From: Bacteroidota bacterium
GTDB lineage: Bacteria > Bacteroidota > Ignavibacteria > UBA10030
NCBI GenBank assembly: GCA_025454835.1
Contig: JALONQ010000001.1
Coordinates: 62,001 to 126,000, forward strand
Length of the DNA stretch: 64,000 nucleotides
Direction of reading: 5' to 3'
Both the position numbers and the translations under genes were made by a program. This document shows, piece by piece, positions 53,699-61,857 of this stretch. Numbering within the stretch: the stretch's first letter is position 1; each line of letters starts with the position of its first letter. The notes under the pieces were generated by a model. The model saw nothing but the letters and a program-made list of their open reading frames with translations, was not told the DNA's origin and did not search any database.

Positions 53699-54391
53699 AT
53701 GGCGGCCACCATCCTGGTTGTCGACGACGAGAAGGACATCGTCGACCTCCTGAAATACAACCTTGAGAAGGAGGGCTATGCCGTTCTGACGGCCCGCAAC
53801 GGCACATCCGCCCTCGCCGCCGCCGCACATCGGCCGGACCTCTGCATCCTCGACGTCATGATGCCCGAGATGGACGGTTGGGAGGTCTGCAAGGCACTCC
53901 GCCGCGATCCCGCCACGGCCAATGTGCCGGTCATCTTCCTCACCGCCCGTGATTCTGAAATGGACGAGGTCCTGGGCTTGGAACTCGGTGCCGATGACTA
54001 CCTGACCAAACCGGTCCGCATGCGTACACTTGTCGCGCGCGTCAAGAAGGTTCTCTCTCGGCCGCTTCGCGATGTCCCGCAGGACTCCCCGGCCACCCTC
54101 GACGTGGGCCCCCTCCGCATACACGTCTCCAACTACACCGTCGAGATCGCGGGGAAGGAAATGGACTTCCCGAAGAAGGAGTTTGAGGTGCTGTTGTTCC
54201 TTGCCCGTCATCCAGACCGCGTGATCACCCGGGAGACGCTGCTCAACGAGATCTGGGGGCGTAACGTCTACGTCGTCGATCGCACCGTGGACGTCCACAT
54301 CCGCAAGATCCGCGAAAAGCTCGGCCGGCACACCGACCTCATCGAAACCGTCAAGGGGGTCGGCTACCGATTCGTGAAAGACGCTGGATGA
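53699..54391 (+). CDS. OmpR/PhoB-family response regulator
   Basis: The 230-residue protein has a receiver domain with acidic pocket (VVDDEKDIVDLL), phosphoacceptor aspartate in LCILDVMMPEMDGWEV, conserved threonine and lysine in FLTARDSEM and DDYLTKPV, and a C-terminal winged helix (FEVLLFLARHPDRVITRETL; TVDVHIRKIREKLG). It is paired with the histidine kinase that overlaps its stop. Resembles PhoB. The gene follows ssrA by 41 nt with a small AGTGA/TCACT hairpin between. Confidence 0.95.
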   Translation: MAATILVVDDEKDIVDLLKYNLEKEGYAVLTARNGTSALAAAAHRPDLCILDVMMPEMDGWEVCKALRRDPATANVPVIFLTARDSEMDEVLGLELGADDYLTKPVRMRTLVARVKKVLSRPLRDVPQDSPATLDVGPLRIHVSNYTVEIAGKEMDFPKKEFEVLLFLARHPDRVITRETLLNEIWGRNVYVVDRTVDVHIRKIREKLGRHTDLIETVKGVGYRFVKDAG

Positions 54392-55752
54392 GTTCGCTGC
54401 GCTTGCGGCTGACCATCCCGATCGCGCTGACGGCGGTCGCCGCGGCCATTGTTGTCAACCTGCTCGTCCTCGCGTCACTTCGGCAACAGCTGGCAGACGA
54501 CCTCCGACTTCGCCTCGAACGTCAGGCCTCCCTTCTGTCCTCTCTTCGCTTGACGGCAGGGGAGAGCCTCCAGCTTCGGGGCATGGCCATCGTTGGCCTG
54601 CGTTCGGACGGCACACACCGGCTTCTGTTTCGCCCGGAGGGACCTTCGGATTGGGCAGTCTTCGACGCCAATCATCAGATCCAGCCTCCTGAAGCTTTCC
54701 TTGATGCTCCCGCGGTGGGCATCCGCCTTCCCGCAAACCCCGACTTGTGGCAGAACATCCTGCGGCCCGATGAGACGGCAGCGATCCTCGTTTCCACACG
54801 CTCTACGGTCATCCTTTACGAGGAGCTCCGGATACGGGTCATTCTGCTCACCGTAGCCGGATACCTCGCCGTCGTCCTGACGGCCCTCGTTGTCGGAAGC
54901 TTGCTTGGGACGAGGATCCGGAGACTGACCCGGCGGATCACGGCTCTGTCCGATGACGATTCGGGAGTGCTTGCGCGCGAGAGAACGGCTGATGAGCTCG
55001 AAGCGCTCTCTAATCAACTTGAGCACGCCAACACAACTCTCGTCAGGACAAACACAAGCATCGAGCGACTTCAAAAGATGCGGAGCGAGTTCCTGGCCAA
55101 CGTCTCGCACGAAGTCCGCACTCCGCTCTTCGCCATGAAGGGATACCTCGAGACGTTGCTGGACGGAGGGATCGATGACCCCAAGGTCAACCGGATCTTC
55201 GTTGAGAAGGCCCAGAAGCACGTTCAAAGGCTCGATCTGCTCCTGAGAGACCTGATCGAGATCTCCCGGATCGAATCGGGCGATATGAGGATGAGTTTTC
55301 GCTACTTTCGATTGGCCGACCTTTTTCAGGCGGCCTACGATGCTCAATTTGAGGTTGCACAGGCAAAAGGGCAGATCATCGAGGTACACAGCCTGGAGAG
55401 ATCGGTGCTCGGCGACCGAGATCGGCTTCTGCAGGTTCTGAACAACCTGCTGGAAAACGCCACCGCGTATTCACCCAGGGGCGCGAAGATCACTCTGGGC
55501 GCCGCTGAATCCGGAGCCAGAGTGACTGTGGCCGTCACTGACAACGGACCAGGGATAGCACCCGAACACCAGGATAGGGTCTTCGAGCGGTTCTATCGAG
55601 TTGATCCGGACCGCTCTCGCGAGGCTGGAGGAACCGGCTTGGGTCTCGCTATCGTTAAGCACATTGTTGAAGCGCACGGGTCTAAAGTGTTTATGAAGAG
55701 TAATTTGGGTTCTGGCGCAAGTTTCTATTTCGAACTTCAGAAGGAGCCATGA
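54388..55752 (+). CDS. Membrane sensor histidine kinase (PhoR-like)
   Basis: The 454-residue protein has two membrane helices (about 10-28 and 147-170), an intervening periplasmic part, a HAMP-like segment (GTRIRRLTRRITALSDDD), a HisKA domain with EFLANVSHEVRTPLFAMKGY and an HATPase domain (LLENATAY, DNGPGIAPEHQDRVFERFYR, GTGLGLAIVKHI). It should phosphorylate the upstream regulator. It overlaps both neighbours by 4 nt, tying the two-component system to dapF. The signal is unknown; PhoB/PhoR-like architecture suggests phosphate. Confidence 0.95.
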   Translation: MSSLRLRLTIPIALTAVAAAIVVNLLVLASLRQQLADDLRLRLERQASLLSSLRLTAGESLQLRGMAIVGLRSDGTHRLLFRPEGPSDWAVFDANHQIQPPEAFLDAPAVGIRLPANPDLWQNILRPDETAAILVSTRSTVILYEELRIRVILLTVAGYLAVVLTALVVGSLLGTRIRRLTRRITALSDDDSGVLARERTADELEALSNQLEHANTTLVRTNTSIERLQKMRSEFLANVSHEVRTPLFAMKGYLETLLDGGIDDPKVNRIFVEKAQKHVQRLDLLLRDLIEISRIESGDMRMSFRYFRLADLFQAAYDAQFEVAQAKGQIIEVHSLERSVLGDRDRLLQVLNNLLENATAYSPRGAKITLGAAESGARVTVAVTDNGPGIAPEHQDRVFERFYRVDPDRSREAGGTGLGLAIVKHIVEAHGSKVFMKSNLGSGASFYFELQKEP

Positions 55753-56561
55753 AGATACTGTTCGAAAAGCTCCATGGCGCCGGTAATGACTTCATCGTCA
55801 TTGACAATCGGAGGCGCATAGTCCGAAATGCCTCGCGGCTGGCGAAACGCCTGTGCGACCGCCACCTGAGCATAGGAGCCGATGGATTGCTGCTGGTGGA
55901 GCACTCCGCCAGAGCCGATTACCGAATGATGTACTACAATGCGGATGGCAGCTATGGGGGGATGTGCGGAAATGGTGGCCGTTCGATCGCGCTGTTTGCG
56001 TACGTGAACGGTATTGCCGATCGTGTGCATCGATTTTCAGCTCTGGGGCACATTTACCAAGTATCCGTTGGTGCCAATGGCCGTGTTAGCTTGTCGATGA
56101 AGGACCCTTTAGCTGTCAAGAGCGGCTTGAAACTTCGCGGGCCTCTGGGGAACTTCCTCGCAACCTTCGTTGACACGGGATCGCCGCACGTTGTTATCAA
56201 GGTTCAGAAGGGAACTCTGCGCGGGCTCGACCTGAAGACCTTGGGGCCATGGATCAGACACCATCGCGCTTTCTCTCCCCATGGCGCAAATGTGAACTTC
56301 ATGGAAGTATTGGGGCCTAAGTTGTTGCAAATGAGGACATATGAACGCGGGGTCGAAGCTGAAACTTTAGCCTGTGGAACTGGCTCCGTTGCATGTTCGA
56401 TCATTGCCTCGCAATTGTTCGGAGTGCGTTCGCCTGTCACGATCGTTGCGTCATCGGGAGACCGGCTCAGGGTCTCATTCCGCGAATCGCCGGAAGGTTA
56501 TCGTGAGGTCATCCTTGATGGCCCCGCCCGCAGAGCATTCAAGGGGACCATTGATGTTTAG
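55749..56561 (+). CDS. dapF: Diaminopimelate epimerase
   Basis: The 270-residue enzyme converts LL- to meso-diaminopimelate for lysine and peptidoglycan. Both catalytic cysteines are visible, in MCGNGGRSIALF and LACGTGSVACSI, and the N-terminal LHGAGNDFIVIDN motif is standard. Base composition is more AT-rich than the upstream kinase gene. It overlaps the kinase by 4 nt and the next gene by 8 nt. Confidence 0.97.
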   Translation: MKILFEKLHGAGNDFIVIDNRRRIVRNASRLAKRLCDRHLSIGADGLLLVEHSARADYRMMYYNADGSYGGMCGNGGRSIALFAYVNGIADRVHRFSALGHIYQVSVGANGRVSLSMKDPLAVKSGLKLRGPLGNFLATFVDTGSPHVVIKVQKGTLRGLDLKTLGPWIRHHRAFSPHGANVNFMEVLGPKLLQMRTYERGVEAETLACGTGSVACSIIASQLFGVRSPVTIVASSGDRLRVSFRESPEGYREVILDGPARRAFKGTIDV

Positions 56562-57486
56562 GCCTCGCAGCATCGGGTTCATACTGAACCCAATGGCAGG
56601 ACGACGGCAGGTTGACCATTGGGAAATGGACATCCGACGCTCCCTCGAGTCTATCGATCAACCGCATGAGCTCGTTCGCACATCGAAGCGCGCGGAAGCC
56701 GGGGAAATCGCCGGAGATCTCGGCCAGAAGCACGACCTCGTAACGGCCGTTGGCGGTGACGGAACGGTCCACGAGGTAGCCCAAGGCATCGCCGGCACAG
56801 CGTCGATCTTGGGGCTCGTGCCGCGTGGTTCCGGGAACGATTTCAATCGCTTCTTGGGGATGCCGAAGGATGCGCCCACCGCCGCGCGCACCCTCGCGAG
56901 ATCTTCACACGTTATTTCAGCCGACGCGGCCTATGTGACTGTGCGATCACAGGTTAGCGGAATCGAAGTTCAACGATGGATGATCAATACTCTCGGGATC
57001 GGGTATGACGCGGCCGTCGCCTTCAGGAGAGAACGGGTCCCTGTTTTGAAGGGTTTGCCGCTGTATCTGACAAGTGCCCTTTGGACGCTGGTCCACGCAA
57101 GGCCCCAGTTGTTCAAAGTCTCGCTGGACGACGCACCGCAGCGGGACCTGGACGGATTCATGGTGTGCCTCGGAATCGGCAAGTTCGAGGGCGGAGGGTT
57201 CAAAGTCTTGCCGAACGCACAGCAGGACGATGGCTTGCTTGACGTCTGTGAGGTCGACGGAATGGCCAAGCATCGATTATTGCCTTTGCTCATTCGGGCG
57301 ATTGGAGGAAAGCACGCGTCCAGTGTAGGTGTCAGAATGAGCTTGGCCCGCAGAGCTACGATCAGTTCCAGGATCCCATTTCCCGTGCATGCAGACGGTG
57401 AGCTCCTGTGCCCGAACGCAACCGAAGTTGAAATCGAAGTGAAGTTCGGAGCACTCCGCGTTGCTCGTCCTTCTCGTGTCGCATAA
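56554..57486 (+). CDS. Diacylglycerol/lipid kinase family protein (YegS-like)
   Basis: The start is ATG 56554 (MFRPRSIGFILNPMAG), 310 residues, with AAGGGG upstream; the track start at 56374 lies in dapF. The DAGK catalytic motifs FILNPMAGRRQVDHW, TAVGGDGTVHEVAQGI and GLVPRGSGNDFNRFLG are intact, as is DGLLDVCEV near the C-terminus. It phosphorylates a lipid alcohol, probably diacylglycerol or a related membrane lipid. It converges with purL. Confidence 0.93.
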   Translation: MFRPRSIGFILNPMAGRRQVDHWEMDIRRSLESIDQPHELVRTSKRAEAGEIAGDLGQKHDLVTAVGGDGTVHEVAQGIAGTASILGLVPRGSGNDFNRFLGMPKDAPTAARTLARSSHVISADAAYVTVRSQVSGIEVQRWMINTLGIGYDAAVAFRRERVPVLKGLPLYLTSALWTLVHARPQLFKVSLDDAPQRDLDGFMVCLGIGKFEGGGFKVLPNAQQDDGLLDVCEVDGMAKHRLLPLLIRAIGGKHASSVGVRMSLARRATISSRIPFPVHADGELLCPNATEVEIEVKFGALRVARPSRVA

Positions 57487-57522
57487 TCCATATTATGTCA
57501 ACTAACGAGTAAGAAAGGCGCG

Positions 57523-59781
57523 CTACAGCTCGCCCTTCAACATCTCCGGAATCGCCTGCTCATAGATGCCCCTCGCCTCTTCGACGCGTATCCGCAGCAC
57601 GCCTCCGTTCACGCAAATCTCGCCGGTAGCATCAACAGTCCCCATCTTGGTAACTGCGGTCCCCTTCGACTTCGCCAACGCCTTGATCGCCTCGACGTGC
57701 TCTCTTGCGACTGCGATGAGAATGCGCGACTGGGCCTCCCCAAACAGCACACCGTCCATCCGCATCCCAGGGCTCAGATCCAGCGTGATGCTGATCCCAA
57801 GTCCCGGTGCGCTCAGCAGCATCTCCGTCAGGGCCACCGCGAGACCTCCATCAGCGATATCGTGCGCGGCCGCAACGAATCCCGCCCTGATCGCCTCCAG
57901 GACCGTCTGCTGAACCGTTCGTTCGATGTTGAGGTCGAGTAACGGACAATCGCCGACGGGTCTTCCAAGACGATCCGTCAAGTATTGGGAGCCTCCCAGA
58001 TCGTCACTTAGCGGACCCAAGAGGAGAACTTCGAGGCCTTCGTTTGTGATCCGACCCGATACGGCCTTCTCGACATCCTCGAGGATCCCGAGCATGCCGA
58101 TCACAGGGGTTGGATACACAGCAGATTCTGGACTCTCGTTGTAGAAACTGACGTTTCCGCCGGTCACCGGCGTCTCAAAATGTCGGCACGCCTCGCCAAT
58201 GCCGATCACCGCCTCCCTGAATTGCCAGTAAACCTCCGGGTCATACGGATTCCCGAAGTTAAGGCAATTTGTTATAGCCACGGGCGTAGCTCCAACACAG
58301 ACAACATTTCGAGCCGATTCTGCTACGGCGATCTGCGCACCTACACGAGGGTTCAAATAAACGTATCTGCCATTGCAATCCGTCTTCACTGCCAACCCCT
58401 TCCGGCTTCCCTTGATCCGGACGATCGCGGCGTCACCATCCGAGGTCACGACGCTGTTGGTCCGTACCATGCTGTCATACTGCTCGAAGACCCATCGTTT
58501 GCTTGCGATGCTCGGATGCCGCAGGAGTCTTCGCAGCTCTCCGGTCAGATCGTGCGGCATTTTCAAGCTGGCAGTGTCGAACGAACGGGTCTCCTTCAGG
58601 TATTCAGGTTCCTTCGCATCACGCCGATAGACCGGTGCACCGCCGCCCAGGACTAGGGTCTCCGCCGGTATGTTGGCCACGACTTCCCCGTCGACCTTCA
58701 CAATTAGATCTCTGCCATGCTCGACGGTCCCTATGACCTCCGCATGTAAGTCCCATTTATCAAATATCTTGTTCACATCTGATTCATGTCCCTTCTTAAC
58801 AATGAAGAGCATGCGCTCCTGTGACTCCGACAGCATGATCTCATACGCAGTCATGCCCGATTCGCGGAGAGGGACATGAGCGAGGTCAACGATCATCCCC
58901 GACTCCCCCTTAGCGCTCATCTCGGACGTGGAACAAGTAATGCCGGCGGCACCCATGTCCTGAACGCCAACAACGCACCCTGTCTTGATGGCCTCGAGAG
59001 TAGCTTCGAGAAGGAGCTTCTCCGTGAAAGGGTCCCCCACTTGTACCGCAGGCCGCTTTGCTTCCGAAGCTTCAGATATCTCCTCGGAGGCGAACGTGGC
59101 ACCGTGGATTCCATCCCGCCCCGTCGACGAACCAACGATCATGACGCTGTTCCCAGTCCCCTTCGCGAAGGCTTTCGCAACACCTGTATGTTCCACGATT
59201 CCAACCGCCATGGCGTTGACGAGAGGATTTCGGGCGTAGCACTGCTCAAAGTACACTTCACCGGCAACGGTAGGAACGCCGAAACTGTTGCCGTAATCAC
59301 CTATTCCCTTCACAACTCGCTTGAAGAGGTATCGGGTGTGCGGATCCTCAAGCGTGCCGAACCGGAGTGAATTCAGAGCGGCAATGGGACGAGCACCCAT
59401 CGAAAAGATGTCCCTCAGAATACCTCCCACCCCGGTCGCTGCACCCTGATAGGGCTCAACGGCTGATGGGTGGTTGTGGCTTTCGATCTTGAACGCCACG
59501 GCCATACCATCGCCGATGTCAACGAGGCCCGCATTCTCCTCGCCTGCCGCTACGAGCAGCCGCCCACCTTCCCTTGGCAGCGTCTTCAACATCAAGATGG
59601 AGTTCTTGTAACTACAGTGTTCGCTCCACATGACCGAGAATATCCCCAACTCCGTGTACGTCGGCATTCGACCAAGTATCTCGTGGATGCGCTCAAACTC
59701 CTCGGCCGTAAGCCCGTGTTCCTTGGCGAGCTCGGATGTCACCGGAGGATCTTGGCGTAGAATAGGCTTGAACTGATGCAT
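57523..59781 (-). CDS. purL: Phosphoribosylformylglycinamidine synthase subunit PurL
   Basis: The 752-residue small-type PurL carries out the fourth step of purine synthesis with PurS and PurQ, neither of which is in the window. Motifs include [52 protein letters not shown] and the second-half [13 protein letters not shown] and [28 protein letters not shown] pair on the minus strand (24 nt apart) places its ATG about 14 nt after the box. It is downstream of the biotin carboxylase genes. Confidence 0.97.
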   Translation of the reverse strand: MHQFKPILRQDPPVTSELAKEHGLTAEEFERIHEILGRMPTYTELGIFSVMWSEHCSYKNSILMLKTLPREGGRLLVAAGEENAGLVDIGDGMAVAFKIESHNHPSAVEPYQGAATGVGGILRDIFSMGARPIAALNSLRFGTLEDPHTRYLFKRVVKGIGDYGNSFGVPTVAGEVYFEQCYARNPLVNAMAVGIVEHTGVAKAFAKGTGNSVMIVGSSTGRDGIHGATFASEEISEASEAKRPAVQVGDPFTEKLLLEATLEAIKTGCVVGVQDMGAAGITCSTSEMSAKGESGMIVDLAHVPLRESGMTAYEIMLSESQERMLFIVKKGHESDVNKIFDKWDLHAEVIGTVEHGRDLIVKVDGEVVANIPAETLVLGGGAPVYRRDAKEPEYLKETRSFDTASLKMPHDLTGELRRLLRHPSIASKRWVFEQYDSMVRTNSVVTSDGDAAIVRIKGSRKGLAVKTDCNGRYVYLNPRVGAQIAVAESARNVVCVGATPVAITNCLNFGNPYDPEVYWQFREAVIGIGEACRHFETPVTGGNVSFYNESPESAVYPTPVIGMLGILEDVEKAVSGRITNEGLEVLLLGPLSDDLGGSQYLTDRLGRPVGDCPLLDLNIERTVQQTVLEAIRAGFVAAAHDIADGGLAVALTEMLLSAPGLGISITLDLSPGMRMDGVLFGEAQSRILIAVAREHVEAIKALAKSKGTAVTKMGTVDATGEICVNGGVLRIRVEEARGIYEQAIPEMLKGEL

Positions 59782-59831
59782 GATAGGTCAAATCACTGTT
59801 GAAAGATGAATTTATACAATTAAAGTAAAAT

Positions 59832-60383
59832 CTAGCCTAAGAACCTGATCCGAATCAGCGGCTGACCCATTTCTACCGCGCTACCCTCCGCAACCATGAT
59901 CGAATCGACCACTCCGGTTCGGTCGGCTTTCATCTCGTTCTCCATCTTCATGGCCTCAAGAATAAGCAGACCTTCTCCCCTGGGGACTTCCTGGCCGGGT
60001 TGCACCAAGATCTTGATCACAAGACCCGGCATTGGGGCCTTCACGGTCAACGGCGCTGTGTCGGGGCCCTGGGCGTGATCCATGCCCTGACGCAGCAGCG
60101 AGCGCTGATCGTCCAAGGTCCCCGAGGCTCTCCGACCGTTCACGAGAACCGTGCATTCTCTCCCCTTTTGGTCCACCGGGTCGAGCATAATGTGATACCT
60201 TTTTCCGTCGAGTTCCACCGAGCCGTTGCCCATCGCTGAGAGATCCAATATGGCCTGGACCTCCCGGCCGTCCACTTCGATCTTGCCGTTTGGAGGACAG
60301 TAAACCCGCACCTGGACGCCGTTCAGCGTTACCAGGTATTCGTGCGGCCTCAACGATGCGGTCACCGTCGTTGGCTGCCCCAT
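59832..60383 (-). CDS. Biotinyl carrier protein of an acyl-CoA carboxylase
   Basis: The 183-residue protein ends in a biotinyl/lipoyl domain with the biotinylation motif LILEAMKMENEMKADRTG and MPGLVIKILVQPGQEV. The N-terminal part (VTLNGVQVRVYCPPNG) is a beta domain seen in propionyl-/methylcrotonyl-type carriers. Its start overlaps the biotin carboxylase gene by 22 nt. A carboxyltransferase gene is not present. Confidence 0.93.
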   Translation of the reverse strand: MGQPTTVTASLRPHEYLVTLNGVQVRVYCPPNGKIEVDGREVQAILDLSAMGNGSVELDGKRYHIMLDPVDQKGRECTVLVNGRRASGTLDDQRSLLRQGMDHAQGPDTAPLTVKAPMPGLVIKILVQPGQEVPRGEGLLILEAMKMENEMKADRTGVVDSIMVAEGSAVEMGQPLIRIRFLG

Positions 60384-61855
60384 CGTGAGCTAGATGACGT
60401 GATTTCGCGCGTCGGAAGAGGTCCGCCGCTCCCGGACCTGCGATGGAGGGCCACGGCCACTGCCGCAGCCAGCACTTCGCTCTCCTGAAGTCGATCCAGG
60501 TCCGCGGGTCGAAATCGATCAGCCACGAAGTGGGTGTCGAACTCGCCGGCGACGAACTGCTCATCTCTCAACACCGAGCGGCAGAACGGAGCCGTTGTGC
60601 GCACCCCGGCGATGACCAGTTCGCCCAACGCCCGATCCATTCGTTCGATGGCTTCGCTTCGATCTGCTCCCCAGGCAATGACCTTTGCGAGCAGCGGATC
60701 GTAGAAGACGGAGACCTCGTCCCCGGCTTGGACACCGCTGTCGACCCGAATGAACGGTCCTGAGGGCCATTCGACGATCCGGAGTCGGCCCGTCGATGGA
60801 AAGAAGTTGTTGGCCGGGTCTTCTGCGCAGATACGGCATTCGATCGCATGTCCCCGCCGGACCACCTGATCCTGCCCGAAGGAAAGCGGACGGCCTTCCG
60901 CCACCCGGATCTGCTCGCGGACGAGGTCGAGCCCCGTCACCATCTCAGTCACGGGATGCTCCACCTGCAGCCGCGTGTTCATTTCCAGGAAGTAGAACCG
61001 ACGGTCGGCGTCGACGATGAACTCGATCGTCCCAGCGTTCACGTAGCCCGCCGACTTCACGAGAGCTACGGCCGCCTCACCCATGGCTGCGCGCATGTCT
61101 GCCGTTACGATGGGCGATGGCGTCTCTTCCATCACCTTCTGGTGACGGCGTTGGATCGAGCACTCGCGTTCACCCAGAAACACCACATTCCCGTGCCCAT
61201 CGGAGATGATCTGCATCTCAATATGTCGGGGACGCTGGACGTACTTCTCCACGTAGATTCGGTCATCTCCGAATGCCGACTTCGCCTCGGAGCGCGCTCC
61301 GCGCAATGCCGAGGTCAACGCATCGGGACCGTTGACGATCCGCATTCCCTTTCCGCCACCTCCCGCCGCGGCCTTGAGGAGCACCGGATACCCAATGTGC
61401 TCCGCAATCGTTCTCGCCTCGTCGTCCGACAGAAGCGGTTCGATCGTTCCCGGCACCGTGGGGACGCCTGCCGCTTGTGCACGCTTGCGCGCAGCCGTCT
61501 TGTCTCCCATCGCGCGGATAGCTTCCGCTGAGGGGCCGATGAACGTCAGGTCTGCCTCGGTCACCGCCTGCGCAAACGACGGATTCTCCGAAAGAAAGCC
61601 GTAGCCGGGATGGATCGCATCGACGCCCGCGTGTCGCGCCGCCTCGATGATCTTCTCCTGACGAAGGTACGATTCTGCCGGCGTGGCACCACCCAGCGCG
61701 ACCACACGATCGGCCATCTGGACGTGTCGCGAAGCTCGATCGACGTCCGAACATACCGCCACGGATTCGATCCCCATGTCGCGGCAGGTGCGGATCACAC
61801 GACAAGCGATCTCGCCGCGATTGGCCACAAGGAGAGAGTGGATCGACCGTACCAT
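60362..61855 (-). CDS. Biotin carboxylase (acyl-CoA carboxylase subunit)
   Basis: The 497-residue ATP-grasp enzyme carboxylates biotin on the neighbouring carrier. Motifs are LLVANRGEIACRVIRT, IHPGYGFLSENPSFA, KAAAGGGGKGMRIV, ECSIQRRHQKVMEETPSP and EMNTRLQVEHPVTEMVTG. The C-terminal tail beyond the standard AccC length is about 40 residues. It lies 2 nt after mutS2 and overlaps the carrier gene. Its partner transferase (acetyl-, propionyl- or methylcrotonyl-CoA) is elsewhere. Confidence 0.94.
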   Translation of the reverse strand: MVRSIHSLLVANRGEIACRVIRTCRDMGIESVAVCSDVDRASRHVQMADRVVALGGATPAESYLRQEKIIEAARHAGVDAIHPGYGFLSENPSFAQAVTEADLTFIGPSAEAIRAMGDKTAARKRAQAAGVPTVPGTIEPLLSDDEARTIAEHIGYPVLLKAAAGGGGKGMRIVNGPDALTSALRGARSEAKSAFGDDRIYVEKYVQRPRHIEMQIISDGHGNVVFLGERECSIQRRHQKVMEETPSPIVTADMRAAMGEAAVALVKSAGYVNAGTIEFIVDADRRFYFLEMNTRLQVEHPVTEMVTGLDLVREQIRVAEGRPLSFGQDQVVRRGHAIECRICAEDPANNFFPSTGRLRIVEWPSGPFIRVDSGVQAGDEVSVFYDPLLAKVIAWGADRSEAIERMDRALGELVIAGVRTTAPFCRSVLRDEQFVAGEFDTHFVADRFRPADLDRLQESEVLAAAVAVALHRRSGSGGPLPTREITSSSSRWGSQRR

Positions 61856-61857
61856 GG

